Shown here: piece by piece, positions 24,589 through 34,923 of the stretch | How the letters are laid out: every line of letters starts with the position of its first letter | How positions within the stretch are numbered: the first letter of the stretch is position 1 | Assembly: GCA_014382535.1 (NCBI GenBank) | Contig: JACNJN010000187.1 | Span: forward strand, 1 to 42,337 | Length of the DNA: 42,337 nucleotides | Source: Candidatus Desulfolinea nitratireducens | Lineage (GTDB): Bacteria; Chloroflexota; Anaerolineae; Anaerolineales; Villigracilaceae | Direction: 5' to 3' | Notes under the pieces: model-generated | What the model was told of the DNA's origin: nothing | The model's database searches: none | The model's input: only the letters and a program-made list of their open reading frames with translations | Program-made: the position numbers and the translations under genes

Positions 24589-27522
24589 ATGCAGAACAAC
24601 AAACTAAATGACACCGTCAAAACCGAGCAGAACGAAGAGCAAGCCTGGCATGCACTAACGGCTGAAGATGTACTCAGGCATCTTGAAGTTCAGGATGCTG
24701 GCCTGGGTGATGAGCAGGTTGCCCGGCGCATTGCTCAATATGGTCAAAATGAATTGCAGGAAGCACCGCGTCCTACATTCTGGCATATGTTGTGGGACCA
24801 ATTTAACAACTTTGTTGTGATCCTACTAATAGTTGCATCCATTGTTTCAGCCTTATTGGGCGAATATATAGAAGCGGGCGCCATCATGGCGATTGTGGTT
24901 CTCAATGCGGTGCTCGGCATTGTCCAGGAGCAGCGTGCCGAAGAAGCGCTAGCAGCTCTGAAAAAACTTGCTGCTCCAGATGCGCAAGTCCTGCGTAATG
25001 GTAGCCGACAGGTTGTCCCTGCGCGCGAACTGGTACCTGGTGATATTGTCTTTCTTGAGGCGGGGAATTACGTTCCAGCGGACGTACGCTTATTGGAAGC
25101 CATCAATCTGCGGGTTGAAGAAGCATCCCTGACTGGAGAATCTTTGCCCGTGCAAAAGAGTGCTGCCAGCATCATGGATAAAGATGTTCCCATAGGTGAC
25201 CGTAAGAACACTGCTTTCATGGGCACGTTGGTCTCATACGGACGTGGACGTGGAGTTGTGGTTGGTACAGGTATGCGCACACAATTGGGCCTGATCGCAA
25301 CCATGTTGCAGACAGTAGAATCGGAAGAAACACCACTTCAACGCCGATTGGATGAATTGGGAAAAACGTTGAGTATCGCATCGTTGATTCTGGTGGCAAT
25401 CGTCTTTATCGTTGCCTTGATCAACTATACAAATATAAACGAGTTGTTCAGTGGCCCAGTGCAATACTTTACGGACTATGCTGAGGTGATAACAGAAGCG
25501 TTCATTATTGCCATCAGTTTGGCTATCGCGGCTGTTCCGGAAGGATTGCCCGCAGTGGTGACCATCAGTCTGGCGCTTGGGATGCGCGAGATGATCAGAC
25601 GCCACGCACTCATCCGCAAGCTGTCATCCGTTGAAACGCTTGGTTCAGCTACTGTGATTTGTTCCGATAAAACCGGTACTCTGACCCAGAATGAAATGAC
25701 GGTTACACGTCTTTGGGTGGACGGGCAGTATTTCGGAGTGACGGGTTCAGGTTATGTTCCTGAAGGTGATTTCACTGTAGATGATAAACCAGTGGATGTG
25801 ACCAAATACCCGGCTGCATTGACTACTCTTTGGCTAGGTGTGCTCAATAATGATGCCGAGCTTGAGATCACGGGGGAAACTGACAGCGAAGAAACCTATC
25901 GTATCGTTGGTGATCCGACTGAAGGGGCGTTGTTGGTAGCGGCAGCCAAAGCTGGGGCACTGCCCATTGATGTGAAGCAGGCTTACCCACGTGAGAACGA
26001 GGTACCTTTTGACTCTGAGCGTAAGCGCATGATCACAGTCCATGAGGTCAGTGAGCCGAGTCCTGAAGATATATCCCCATTTTATGACGATAAAAAGCGC
26101 GATTGGTCTGTTATTGCGATCAAAGGCGCTCCAGATATGGTGCTTGATCTGTGTACGCATTACCAAACTATGGATGACCAGTCCAAACCAATGACAGATG
26201 AGAAACGCCAACGTGTCCTTGAAGCAAATGACTTAATGACAAAAGATGCCTTGCGCGTGCTGGGTATGGCTTACCGCATTGAAAAAGAAGCTCCTGGAGA
26301 AAACGGCAAACTCAAAGCAGAAGAAGTCGAACAGGATCTTGTTTTCGTCGGGTTGCAGGGAATGATCGATCCGGCTCGCCCTGAGGTCAAATCTGCGCTG
26401 GTAGAGGGGGGCAATGCAGGTATCCGCACGGTGATGATCACAGGCGATTACCCCAACACGGCGCGCGCCATTGCCGAGGCGATTGGTCTGCTGAAGCCCG
26501 GACACAAAGTAGCCACCGGTGCAGACATAGACAAAATGGATGTTGATACGCTCAGAGCCGAGATCAAAGAAACGGATGTGTTCGCCCGAGTATCACCGGA
26601 ACATAAGATGAAGATCGTGGATGCACTGCAGGCCAACGATGAAGTCGTTGCCATGACCGGTGACGGTGTCAACGATGCTCCGGCGATCAAGCGTGCCGAC
26701 ATCGGTGTGGCGATGGGCATTACCGGCACAGATGTGGCCAAGGAAACCGCAGATATGGTGTTGACCGATGACAACTATGCCAGCATCGTTTCAGCGGTTG
26801 AGCAGGGCAGGATCATTTACAGCAATATCCGTAAATTTGTCTTCTTCCTACTTTCCTCCAATGTGGCCGAGATCATGATCATCTTCCTGGCGACGCTAGC
26901 GGGGCTCCCCGCGCCGCTCACGGCGATCCAGTTGTTGTGGCTGAACCTAGTTACTGATGGGGCGCCTGCCCTGGCGCTGGCGATGGAAAAAGGCGATCCG
27001 GGCATTATGATGGAAAAGCCGCACGCCAAAAACGAGCCGATCATCAATCGGACGATGGGAATGGGAATCATCATCCAGACTATCACACAGACTACAGCGG
27101 TGTTGACCGCTTTCGGTCTGGGCTTGTATTGGCATATTGACCAGGCACTCCCAGTAGGTGTCAACCCCATCGTTGGCCTGATCCAGCACGACTGGTTCGG
27201 TGTGGATGTGCAAACTGCCGAAACAATGGCCTTCCTGACCCTCTCGCTGTGTGAGTTGTTCCGTTCTTACACCGTTCGCTCGGAGCGTGCTTCACTATTC
27301 TCAATTGGTGTTTTTTCCAATAAATATATGCAATACGCAGTGGGGCTTTCAGTATTCTTGTTGATATTGGTTGCTGCTGTCCCCTTCCTGCAACCGATAT
27401 TCAATACTCACTGGCTGAACTTGAACGAATGGCTCGTCGTAATCGGGCTGGCGCTCCTGCCAGCGATCTCTGAAGAGATCACGAAATTCTTCCTGCGCAG
27501 GAAGGAGTGGCAAGTGAAATAA
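24589..27522 (+). CDS. P-type Ca2+-transporting ATPase (type IIA)
   Basis: 977 aa. All catalytic blocks are present: LTGES actuator loop, phosphorylated Asp360 in [14 protein letters not shown], the nucleotide-domain [11 protein letters not shown], and [20 protein letters not shown]. Ca2+ ligands appear conserved in TM4 ([12 protein letters not shown]) and TM6 ([14 protein letters not shown]), as in SERCA/PMR1-type pumps. Ten helices in total, with the usual cation-ATPase N-terminal domain ([15 protein letters not shown]). AAGAGGAGCG precedes the ATG. Exports Ca2+ (or possibly Mn2+) from the cytoplasm. It follows the radical SAM gene by 51 nt and ends at a strong terminator; the link to sulfur metabolism may be only positional. 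Confidence 0.93.
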   Translation: MQNNKLNDTVKTEQNEEQAWHALTAEDVLRHLEVQDAGLGDEQVARRIAQYGQNELQEAPRPTFWHMLWDQFNNFVVILLIVASIVSALLGEYIEAGAIMAIVVLNAVLGIVQEQRAEEALAALKKLAAPDAQVLRNGSRQVVPARELVPGDIVFLEAGNYVPADVRLLEAINLRVEEASLTGESLPVQKSAASIMDKDVPIGDRKNTAFMGTLVSYGRGRGVVVGTGMRTQLGLIATMLQTVESEETPLQRRLDELGKTLSIASLILVAIVFIVALINYTNINELFSGPVQYFTDYAEVITEAFIIAISLAIAAVPEGLPAVVTISLALGMREMIRRHALIRKLSSVETLGSATVICSDKTGTLTQNEMTVTRLWVDGQYFGVTGSGYVPEGDFTVDDKPVDVTKYPAALTTLWLGVLNNDAELEITGETDSEETYRIVGDPTEGALLVAAAKAGALPIDVKQAYPRENEVPFDSERKRMITVHEVSEPSPEDISPFYDDKKRDWSVIAIKGAPDMVLDLCTHYQTMDDQSKPMTDEKRQRVLEANDLMTKDALRVLGMAYRIEKEAPGENGKLKAEEVEQDLVFVGLQGMIDPARPEVKSALVEGGNAGIRTVMITGDYPNTARAIAEAIGLLKPGHKVATGADIDKMDVDTLRAEIKETDVFARVSPEHKMKIVDALQANDEVVAMTGDGVNDAPAIKRADIGVAMGITGTDVAKETADMVLTDDNYASIVSAVEQGRIIYSNIRKFVFFLLSSNVAEIMIIFLATLAGLPAPLTAIQLLWLNLVTDGAPALALAMEKGDPGIMMEKPHAKNEPIINRTMGMGIIIQTITQTTAVLTAFGLGLYWHIDQALPVGVNPIVGLIQHDWFGVDVQTAETMAFLTLSLCELFRSYTVRSERASLFSIGVFSNKYMQYAVGLSVFLLILVAAVPFLQPIFNTHWLNLNEWLVVIGLALLPAISEEITKFFLRRKEWQVK

Positions 27523-27542
27523 TAGAAATTGCCTAAGGTCAT

Positions 27543-27582
27543 AGGCTCATGGAAGCAATCTAACTTCCATGAGCCTTTTTTG
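27543..27582 (+). terminator. intrinsic terminator after the P-type ATPase
   Basis: AGGCTCATGGAAG pairs perfectly over 13 bp with CTTCCATGAGCCT, with an 8-nt loop, followed at once by a run of six T. A textbook Rho-independent terminator; it probably ends the long plus-strand transcript. Confidence 0.95.
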
Positions 27583-27675
27583 TTCCCGGGTTTTTATAGT
27601 AACTGGTTAGTGTCAGTGAATTAGACTTTCCTTAGAAAGTGAGCAAGTGAATTCCAAAGGGGGTAAAATGGACTC

Positions 27676-28440
27676 ATGCAAAAAATAACGAAGCTGATCG
27701 ATATTGAAGCACCGTGTCAGGATGTCTTTGATACGGTTGTTGATATTGATCGGCGTATGCAACTTAGTCCGTTGTGGGGGCTAAGTCAACTGTTGGATGT
27801 ATCTCCAAATTATCCACAAACCGGGAGCAGTTACCGGGTCCGGGTATTGACTGATATGCCCTTTGGTCTCTCCTATGGAACATTGAATGCTACCCAAGGC
27901 GCAATATCCGGACTGATTCAAATGCTGTCCCTGAAATCGACCCAGGCTGATACAAGTCATTCGAAAGAGTTAATATCTGATGACGCTAAAGAAATAATTG
28001 CGACCAGCGACCAGGAACCGGAGTTTGAGATGCCTGCCCGACAAGAGTATTTTGTTACAGAACACGAGCTATTGCATAAATTCAGCTATTATCTCGACGA
28101 AGATTGTAAAACGATCATTACCTGGCGATTTCAAAGCATCCCCCTTGGTACACGTATTAACTATGAAGAGGTTTTTTGCGACGAAAATATAGGAGGGGAG
28201 AATTTCATCCCCACAGTTCGTGGTGTTATTAGTGAATGGCTGTTCAATATTAAACGCTACAGTGAATTAAACAATGGTCGGGGACGCCAGATTATCAAGT
28301 GGTTTTTGGATCGATATTACTTGAAATTGCGCCCCGACCAACGTCGTGTTGTACTGATGACTTTGTATATGCAGGCAATTGGACTGGCAACGTTTATGAT
28401 TGCGCTAATTGGATGGGGAATTGCCAGCTTGTTCTTTTAA
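27676..28440 (+). CDS. SRPBCC (START/Bet v1-like) protein with a C-terminal membrane helix
   Basis: 254 aa. The N-terminus KITKLIDIEAPCQDVFDTVVDIDR is the characteristic first strand and helix of the SRPBCC ligand-binding fold, continuing to about residue 200. An inserted polar segment (~95-120) probably forms a loop. The last 25 residues form a single membrane anchor ending SLFF. Likely binds a hydrophobic ligand at the cytoplasmic face of the membrane. No clear Shine-Dalgarno sequence: the GGGGG at 27659-27663 is 12 nt from the ATG. Its end faces the minus-strand SUMF1 gene with three bases between the stops. Confidence 0.65.
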   Translation: MQKITKLIDIEAPCQDVFDTVVDIDRRMQLSPLWGLSQLLDVSPNYPQTGSSYRVRVLTDMPFGLSYGTLNATQGAISGLIQMLSLKSTQADTSHSKELISDDAKEIIATSDQEPEFEMPARQEYFVTEHELLHKFSYYLDEDCKTIITWRFQSIPLGTRINYEEVFCDENIGGENFIPTVRGVISEWLFNIKRYSELNNGRGRQIIKWFLDRYYLKLRPDQRRVVLMTLYMQAIGLATFMIALIGWGIASLFF

Positions 28441-28443
28441 GTC

Positions 28444-29244
28444 CTACTCTTTTGGCTCGTGACAACAACGGAAACCTGTATCATCACTGCGGTGCATAGG
28501 GGCTGCCCAGCTTCTATAAGCACAACGTGCGCGGAACTTTGTCTCGCGCCATGAACCTCCGCGAATGACGGATTTCCCGATAGAGGCTTCTACAGAATTG
28601 GGCACAGATGTGCAACCCGTCTCAAGCCATTTTGGCAAAATATCTTCTTTGTGCAGATCATAGACATGTTCTTCCCGCCCGTCTGTTGGGTTATAAGGGT
28701 AAGATCCATATAAGGAAGAACTCCATTCCTGTACGTTGCCACCCATATCAGCAATCCCATAAGGACTATCTCCTTGAGGGGAGAATTGGCCTACCTTGGA
28801 TGTTCCATTATTTTTTTCTTCGCTGGTATTGCAAATTCCTTTATCCCAATCGTCTCCCCAGGAAAACACCCTTATTTCAGGGCCACGTGCAGCTTTTTCC
28901 CATTCTGGCTCTGTGGGCAAACGGACTGGAAGACCGGTCATCTCAGAAGCCCAGGCGCAGAAAGCCATCGCATCGAAATAAGAAACGCCTACGACTGGAT
29001 GATCGGCTAGTTCAGCAGGATACTCCCCATCTGGCCAAAATAGGGGAGGACGGCAGCCAATTGCCTGGACGAACTGATTGTATTGTACATTTGTAACCGG
29101 GAATTTCATAATGTAATAATCACTAACGTGCAACACTTGGGCAGGCATTTCAGTGTTGTCTGCATCACGATCATGTGGCCGTTTGCTACCCATTGTAAAC
29201 TCAGATGCAGGGATCTTGACAAAATTTAATTTCAAGTCGTTCAT
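28444..29244 (-). CDS. cytoplasmic SUMF1-domain protein, last gene of the siroheme/two-component operon
   Basis: 266 aa, a single SUMF1/FGE-type domain without signal peptide: FVKIPASEFTMGS at the start, PVRLPTEPEWEKAA, YGIADMGGNVQEWSSS, KSVIRGGSWRE and TGFRCCHEP at the end. Of the FGE cysteine pair, only one equivalent (FRARCAYRSW) is present, with lysine five residues before it, so formylglycine generation is unlikely. The ATG at 29244 has AAGGAG at ideal spacing; an upstream in-frame ATG at 29295 lacks this. It lies downstream of the response regulator and may be an output or partner of that system. Confidence 0.78.
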   Translation of the reverse strand: MNDLKLNFVKIPASEFTMGSKRPHDRDADNTEMPAQVLHVSDYYIMKFPVTNVQYNQFVQAIGCRPPLFWPDGEYPAELADHPVVGVSYFDAMAFCAWASEMTGLPVRLPTEPEWEKAARGPEIRVFSWGDDWDKGICNTSEEKNNGTSKVGQFSPQGDSPYGIADMGGNVQEWSSSLYGSYPYNPTDGREEHVYDLHKEDILPKWLETGCTSVPNSVEASIGKSVIRGGSWRETKFRARCAYRSWAAPMHRSDDTGFRCCHEPKE

Positions 29245-29295
29245 GACGTTCTCCTTTTTGTATGATATTGATTGACTTTTTTGCTCCCCAGTCAT

Positions 29296-29949
29296 CTAGT
29301 TGGTGGCCGGGAATTTGCGTAAAGGGTGGGAGGAAGCTGCACGGATCAATTCGACCGTGTTCTGAACGTCTAGCTTGGACATGATATTGGTCCGATGCAC
29401 AGAAACCGTTTTGTGGCTGATGTTGAGAACTAAAGCTACCTCCTTATTGCTTTTGCCCTCTACGATCAACTCGAGAACCTGACATTCCCGATCTGTCAGA
29501 TTCTGTTTGATATCACTATTGCTATGACCTGGTTGGGTATACTCCTGCAATATTTTTTGTGTGATCTTGTTAGTCAGGTAGGCTCCCTGTTCATGAACCT
29601 GCCTGATCGCATTCAGCATTTCACTCCTGCCGGAACGTTTCAGGACATAGCCTGAAGCACCCGCTCCCAATGCTGGAGCAATATATTCACGATTATCGTG
29701 TTGTGTCAGGATCAATACTTTGACATGGGGAAAGCGTTCTTTTACCAAGCGTGTGGCTTCTAGGCCGTTCGTTTTGGGCATGGATATGTCCATAAGCACA
29801 ATATTCGGTAACAAGGTACTGATGTATTCAAGCGCGTCTGACCCATTGCTTGCTTCTCCTACGACAACAATGTCATCCTGACTTTCCAGAATCGAACGAA
29901 TCCCATCACGTAAAATAGCATGGTCGTCAACGATCAGAACCCTAATCAT
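29296..29949 (-). CDS. NarL/FixJ-type response regulator
   Basis: 217 aa from MIRVLIVDDHAILRDG. Receiver domain with acidic pair D8/D9, phospho-acceptor D54 (NIVLMDISMP) and the conserved Lys in YVLKRSG; C-terminal LuxR-type helix-turn-helix (LTDRECQVLELIVEGKSNKE, then VSVHRTNIMSKL). I prefer the internal ATG at 29949 since it gives the canonical N-terminus; the frame extends ten codons upstream. It overlaps the kinase 3' end by 8 nt, so the two are a cognate pair. Possible target: the tandem palindromes before the dsr locus, but nothing in the sequence proves it. Confidence 0.93.
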   Translation of the reverse strand: MIRVLIVDDHAILRDGIRSILESQDDIVVVGEASNGSDALEYISTLLPNIVLMDISMPKTNGLEATRLVKERFPHVKVLILTQHDNREYIAPALGAGASGYVLKRSGRSEMLNAIRQVHEQGAYLTNKITQKILQEYTQPGHSNSDIKQNLTDRECQVLELIVEGKSNKEVALVLNISHKTVSVHRTNIMSKLDVQNTVELIRAASSHPLRKFPATN

Positions 29950-32401
29950 AGATAGGGCTCCTTTCGGCAATCGGAACATGGATATGGATTTTGGTTCCGT
30001 TGCTAAGGGTTGAATCGATATCCAATTCTCCTCCTAATAATTCAATGCGCTCTTGCATCCCAAGCAACCCCAGTCCGCGGGTATTTTCGGGCAAGAGAAA
30101 ATCCTTGTTGTCAATTTCTTCCAGAGTTTCAATCCTTAATTCTGTTAGATCAAAACCAATCCCGTCATCAGTGATGCTGATATTCGTTACGTCGTTGTTT
30201 ACGGTCAGGAAAATTTCCACATTTCGTGCAGCCGAGTGACGAGCAATGTTGTTGATAGCTTCCTGTACGACACGATAGAGGGCCGTTTCAATTTCAGGTG
30301 ATAGGCGCTGGGTGTTTATTTCACTATCCGCCAGGTTGGAATTCACTTTGACCCGTATCCCTTTAGGCTCCAGTCTTGTTTCGGACAGCCAGCGTAAGGC
30401 TGGGATCAGGCCCAGTTGGTCAAGCATTGATGGACGCAGATCGAACATGAGTTTATGGATATTCTCCAATGTGTGTTGGGTTAGATCGCAAATACTTTGC
30501 AACCGCCCTCGAATTGCAGGGAGATCATCCAGTTCCAATCCGTTTTCGGCGTCGTAAAGTAAAGCTGTCAGGGATTGGCTAACTTCATCATGTAATTCGC
30601 GTGCGATGCGTTTACGTTCATCTTCCTGGGCAGCTAGTGTTTTCTTAAATAATTCGCCCCGTACGCGTTCCTTGCGTTGCACATCAGCATATAAACGCGC
30701 GTTTTCAACTGCGATGGCGATTTGATTTCCAATAGCACTGAGTAGGCTTTGTTCAGATTCACCAAATTGAGTTGTATCATGGGTGCCGACACACATACTT
30801 CCCAGAGCCCAGCCTTTGGTCATCAGGGGGACGTGTACGAGGGATTTAACTTTCTCCCGTTGCAATGATCTTGCGCCTCTTCCACGGTATGAAGAAATAT
30901 CTGGCACAACGATTATTCGACCAAGTTCCAAAACCCCGCCACAATCTCCATCAAGCATGCCGACCTTATAAGCTGTGCGGGCAGCTTTCTCGGAAAGTCC
31001 ACGATGAGCTTTTAGTGCCAATTGGCCACTAACGGAATCATGGAGATAGATGGCGATTACATCGATCCCTTTGAGTTTCAATACGTCGTCTAAAGCTCGA
31101 TCCAGGATATCGTCAAGGTTAAGGGATTGATTAACGGTCAATGCAACTGTGTTCAGGATGGATAATTGTTGGGTGCGAGCCTGTACGCGGGCATCCAACT
31201 CACGATTCCATGATTGGATTTCTTCCATGGATTGCTGCAAGCGTGTACACATGGTAATGAAACTATTTGCAAGAACACCAATCTCATCCCGACGTCGAAT
31301 GGTTTTATTTGCCAGTGTCGTGGCAAGAGAGTACTCAATAGACTTTAGCGTCGTTGTATCGAATTGAACCTCGCCGATCTTTTCTGTAGCATCTGTAAGC
31401 ATTTGAATCGGAGCGATTACGCTGCGTGTGGTCATCATGACAAGGCCTAGGGCCCCTAATATGGCAACCAGGCCAAGAACTATGGTTTGAAATCCCATCA
31501 TTCTTACAGGGGCAAACAACTCTTGAGAGTCGTGCCAAATCACTACCATCCAGGGGGCTTGCGAAAGTGAAGCAAAGGCTATTACAGTCCCTGTATTTAG
31601 TTCATTTGTTGTGCAACCCAGACAGGCTTCGAATCTTGGTTTGTCTTCTGTAAATAGTTGATTAGTAATTTTTTCTATTGTGTTTTCTGTAAGTGTTCGA
31701 TCCGGATGGGTGCTAACTAATACCTGCCCTTGAGAATCCAATATTTGCAACGTCCCATCTAGCTCCGTATCTAACGAGCTACTTGAAATGAAAATATCCG
31801 GATTAGAGAGATCTATTATGGCAGCCAGGGTTCCTTCAGGATGGGTGCTATTTGGATGAGTAACTGGCACAGCAACAACTGCGTAAGGGCGTGGTATCCC
31901 ATCAATTATTATATTTCGCGTTAGATTGCTATCCATAGTTTGAGCCAGTGACATATCTTCCCATTTGATGTTTGGCGCTGTCGCCGTAGCAGCAAGCAAA
32001 TGATTGTTTGAGTCAAATAGGTAGACTCCTTGAACTGGACGGAAATCCCGTTCAAAAACAACTTCCCACTCTTCAAGGTTTGTCTGAGAGCTGTCCATAT
32101 TGATTTGTGATGATAGGATGGTGAGCATACCTGCGACGTGGCTAAGACTTGAGTCCAAGCTTTCTGCAAGTATGCGTGCTCGTAATACATGCTCGGAGAG
32201 TTGCTGTTGCGTTGCCTGGCGAAAAGTAGAAATGGCAATGAAAGCAAAAATGGAAATCAACCCTATTAGGCCAACTGTGACCAAGAGCGACATCTTGCTG
32301 CGCAAGCCAACATCAAACCACTTTCTTGTCAGAACGTACTCTAACCACTTTTGGTAGAAACGTTTCCAACTAGTACGGAAAAGATCTAGGAGCTTTGCCA
32401 T
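29942..32401 (-). CDS. NarX-like sensor histidine kinase with periplasmic sensor, HAMP and GAF domains
   Basis: 819 aa. A transmembrane helix at ~35-57, a large extracytoplasmic sensor (~60-290, dCache-like), a second helix at ~297-320, HAMP (~320-395), GAF domain (~425-575), then HisKA_3 with phospho-acceptor His604 in KRIARELHDEVSQSL and an HATPase domain (VVQEAINNIARHSAA, ITDDGIGFD, GLGLLGMQERIELLGGEL). The GAF domain has cysteines near CGGVLELG but no clear heme or Fe-S motif. Signal unknown. It forms a cognate pair with the overlapping regulator gene and is co-transcribed with siroheme genes, so a signal related to sulfur oxyanions or redox state is plausible. Confidence 0.92.
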   Translation of the reverse strand: MAKLLDLFRTSWKRFYQKWLEYVLTRKWFDVGLRSKMSLLVTVGLIGLISIFAFIAISTFRQATQQQLSEHVLRARILAESLDSSLSHVAGMLTILSSQINMDSSQTNLEEWEVVFERDFRPVQGVYLFDSNNHLLAATATAPNIKWEDMSLAQTMDSNLTRNIIIDGIPRPYAVVAVPVTHPNSTHPEGTLAAIIDLSNPDIFISSSSLDTELDGTLQILDSQGQVLVSTHPDRTLTENTIEKITNQLFTEDKPRFEACLGCTTNELNTGTVIAFASLSQAPWMVVIWHDSQELFAPVRMMGFQTIVLGLVAILGALGLVMMTTRSVIAPIQMLTDATEKIGEVQFDTTTLKSIEYSLATTLANKTIRRRDEIGVLANSFITMCTRLQQSMEEIQSWNRELDARVQARTQQLSILNTVALTVNQSLNLDDILDRALDDVLKLKGIDVIAIYLHDSVSGQLALKAHRGLSEKAARTAYKVGMLDGDCGGVLELGRIIVVPDISSYRGRGARSLQREKVKSLVHVPLMTKGWALGSMCVGTHDTTQFGESEQSLLSAIGNQIAIAVENARLYADVQRKERVRGELFKKTLAAQEDERKRIARELHDEVSQSLTALLYDAENGLELDDLPAIRGRLQSICDLTQHTLENIHKLMFDLRPSMLDQLGLIPALRWLSETRLEPKGIRVKVNSNLADSEINTQRLSPEIETALYRVVQEAINNIARHSAARNVEIFLTVNNDVTNISITDDGIGFDLTELRIETLEEIDNKDFLLPENTRGLGLLGMQERIELLGGELDIDSTLSNGTKIHIHVPIAERSPIYD

Positions 32402-32404
32402 AAC

Positions 32405-33493
32405 TTACCCCTGCCCCTTGAGTTTTTCGGGTTGAGGCGGCCATTCGCAGTAACGAGAGCGTTTGCAATACTTGCAGGTGCCATTCTCCTCCAAGCTCTC
32501 ATAAGTTCCTTCAAATTCGCCCATTAGGTCATACCACTCATAAGTTCTCCCGATGGTAATGCGCAAAGGTGTTTGGGGCATATCAAAAGCTGTACGAGCT
32601 TTGGTCGTTTCATAAAAGAAGAACTGCGCTTCAAGGCGTAATCGATCACCTGTTAGTGGAACCGGGCCGCTGGTCTGGGGTTGTAGCATGTCTGTCAAGC
32701 TGGCGATAATGGATACCTGCCAGCGTGGCATGGCTTTGAGCTTCATGCCGCATCCAACCACATTCGTTATCGTCTTATATAGTTGTAAATGTGAAATATT
32801 CTCGCCGCCCAGAATATAACGCTCCCCTACATGTCCTTTTTCAACTGCCTCAATAGCTCCCTGTGCTGCGTCGCAAATGGGAATGATGTTGATCCCGCCA
32901 GGAGGAATGAATGGCGGTACGTGGTGATTCCCAACCTCTACAACCATCCCGCTTGATACCTTGCGTACATCACGTGGTCCTATTACGGTCGTTGGATTGA
33001 CGAGAACAACGGGCAATCCTTTTTCTATATATTCAAAAGCGATCTCTTCTGCGAGGTACTTGCTATGTCCATAAATAAAACGTTCGGGTTCGACATTGAA
33101 CGTGTAACTTTCGTCAACGATTTCATTGGGATGAATTCCCATGGCTGCGGTCGAACTGATGTGTACCACCCGATCAATACCGGACTTTAGGGCTGCTTCC
33201 ATTACATTGCGTGTACCGTCTACGTTGACTTTGTACATGTGCTCTTCACCCTGATTCCAATAATCGACTACTCCTGCTGCATGGAAAACTACATCAATAC
33301 CTTCCATTGCCGGGAGCAAGCTGTCAGGCTCCAGCACATTACCGATGACAAATTCAAATGGACCACCTTCCAAAAGTTCTCGAGATGATTCCGAACGCTC
33401 CAGAATGCGCACATCCCAGTGGCGTTCAATTAAACGCAGGGCGATATTTGATCCAATAAACCCCGTTCCGCCGGTAACCAGCGCGCGTGTCAT
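32405..33493 (-). CDS. extended-SDR NAD(P)-dependent epimerase/dehydratase with a C-terminal cysteine motif
   Basis: 362 aa. The N-terminal TGGTGFIGSNIALRL Rossmann loop and the YGHSK active-site motif, with SSTAAMG upstream as the catalytic Ser/Thr region, make it an extended short-chain dehydrogenase like dihydroflavonol reductase or HpnA-type epimerases. The last ~30 residues, unusual for the family, contain CKYCKRSRYC (three cysteines), which could bind a metal. It is three nt upstream of the kinase gene in the same direction and follows cobA by 18 nt. Substrate unknown. Confidence 0.8.
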   Translation of the reverse strand: MTRALVTGGTGFIGSNIALRLIERHWDVRILERSESSRELLEGGPFEFVIGNVLEPDSLLPAMEGIDVVFHAAGVVDYWNQGEEHMYKVNVDGTRNVMEAALKSGIDRVVHISSTAAMGIHPNEIVDESYTFNVEPERFIYGHSKYLAEEIAFEYIEKGLPVVLVNPTTVIGPRDVRKVSSGMVVEVGNHHVPPFIPPGGINIIPICDAAQGAIEAVEKGHVGERYILGGENISHLQLYKTITNVVGCGMKLKAMPRWQVSIIASLTDMLQPQTSGPVPLTGDRLRLEAQFFFYETTKARTAFDMPQTPLRITIGRTYEWYDLMGEFEGTYESLEENGTCKYCKRSRYCEWPPQPEKLKGQG

Positions 33494-33511
33494 CTTTGAA
33501 TTACCTTGCCC

Positions 33512-34309
33512 TTATCCCATTAAGGAAATTTCTAAAGTCGACTTGAACCATTCCAAAGTTGGATGCAGGCTGACCACTTTGCCGATGATGATGATTGCAG
33601 GCGGTTCGATATCAGCAGCTTCTTCGAGAATGTTATCTAGCGTTCCCGTGACCACCTTTTGTTCCGGTAGAGTTCCCCGTTCGATCAGAGCAATGGGGGT
33701 TTCTGGTGAACGACCCACTTTCAGCAGCGAGGTAACGATCAGCTTTAGGCTGTGCACGCCCATTAGAAATACAAGCGTGTCAACCCCCTGAGAAAGTGCT
33801 TGCCAATCTACGTCCAAGGGTTTTGAGCCTGCACAATGCCCGGTGATGAATGCCACACTACAGGCCACGCCTCGTTGCGTGACCGGAATGCCAGCATAAG
33901 CCGGAACTGATATCGCGCTCGTCACTCCGGGAATAATTTCAAATGGAATACCCGCCTTGGCCAGAGATAGCGCTTCCTCTCCACCGCGCCCAAAGACAAA
34001 CGGATCGCCGCCTTTGAGTCTTACGATAACTTTTCCCTTTTGCGCCTCTTCTACAAGAATGGCGTTTATTCGTTCCTGAGGAGTTGGATGATGATCGGGC
34101 TTTTTACCGACATCGATGATCTCTGCTTGGGGTGCATGTGCCAGTAGTTGTTGGTTTGCAAGCCGGTCGTGCACGACCAAATCTGCTTTTTGCAAACACT
34201 CTAGCCCACGCAAGGTCAAAAGCCCGGGATCGCCGGGGCCTGCTCCGACAAGATAAACGATTCCACTGGAAGAGTTGTCAGTATTGTTGGTGTAGTTGTT
34301 CTCTAGCAT
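33512..34309 (-). CDS. cobA: uroporphyrinogen-III C-methyltransferase (SUMT)
   Basis: 265 aa. Methylates uroporphyrinogen III at C2 and C7 to give precorrin-2, the entry to siroheme. Typical SUMT motifs: [18 protein letters not shown], the DLVVHDRL loop, [31 protein letters not shown] and [17 protein letters not shown], then VFLMGVHSL. Standalone, not fused to a uroporphyrinogen synthase. It overlaps the upstream dehydrogenase gene by 32 nt, and together they replace the two halves of CysG. Needed here for DsrAB siroheme. Confidence 0.95.
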   Translation of the reverse strand: MLENNYTNNTDNSSSGIVYLVGAGPGDPGLLTLRGLECLQKADLVVHDRLANQQLLAHAPQAEIIDVGKKPDHHPTPQERINAILVEEAQKGKVIVRLKGGDPFVFGRGGEEALSLAKAGIPFEIIPGVTSAISVPAYAGIPVTQRGVACSVAFITGHCAGSKPLDVDWQALSQGVDTLVFLMGVHSLKLIVTSLLKVGRSPETPIALIERGTLPEQKVVTGTLDNILEEAADIEPPAIIIIGKVVSLHPTLEWFKSTLEISLMG

Positions 34310-34916
34310 AGATTAGTGCCGCGTCTTTCCCTTGAATTTGGATAATGTGCAGAATTTCTGAATCTATGATACGTAAAGCTGCTTGCAGACGAGCCCTGCC
34401 AGGGGAGTGCTTGGTAAGGAGCTCTGGGCGCAGTTCAGCTAACACCTCGACCAGAGTGCCATATTCGGGTCCAATAATTCCTTCCAGGCGCTCGCGCATC
34501 CGTCGCGCTAATGCCGGGCTGCCTCCTCCCGTCGAAATCGCAATGCTCATCTCGCCTCGTTGGACGATTGCCGGTAGGATGAAATTGCTATGTTCAGGAT
34601 CATCCACCACATTGATCAGGCAGCCGCGCTGTTTCGCCTCAGCCCATATGGCTTGATTTACAGTTAAATCGTCGGTTGCTGCAACAGCCAGGTAAGCCCC
34701 TTCCAAGTCGCTGTTTTGATACGAACGTTGGATAAAAGTGATCGTGTTCATATCAACCATCGATTGTAGTTCTGGCACTAGCACTGGGCTAATCACCTTT
34801 ACCTGAGCATCAGCGACTAATAGACCCTCCACTTTTCGAGCTGCGACGTGCCCTCCTCCGATAACTACAGTTTGCTGTGAATCTAAACCGATCAAGCATA
34901 TTGTGTAAGTTTTCAC
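34278..34916 (-). CDS. cysG: precorrin-2 dehydrogenase / sirohydrochlorin ferrochelatase (Met8/CysG-N type)
   Basis: 212 aa. N-terminal NAD-binding fold TVVIGGGHVAARKVEGLL, then AYLAVAATDDLTVNQ and INVVDDPEHSNFILPAIVQR, and ISTGGGSPALARRMRERLE in the dimerisation part, all typical of Met8p and the CysG N-terminal module. It oxidises precorrin-2 to sirohydrochlorin and inserts Fe2+ for siroheme. The start is GTG, the only reasonable choice by family alignment, and lies about 7 nt after a promoter -10 element. First gene of a minus-strand operon with cobA, the SDR, the two-component system and a SUMF1 protein. Confidence 0.92.
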   Translation of the reverse strand: MKTYTICLIGLDSQQTVVIGGGHVAARKVEGLLVADAQVKVISPVLVPELQSMVDMNTITFIQRSYQNSDLEGAYLAVAATDDLTVNQAIWAEAKQRGCLINVVDDPEHSNFILPAIVQRGEMSIAISTGGGSPALARRMRERLEGIIGPEYGTLVEVLAELRPELLTKHSPGRARLQAALRIIDSEILHIIQIQGKDAALIYAREQLHQQY

Positions 34917-34923
34917 TAGTTTT

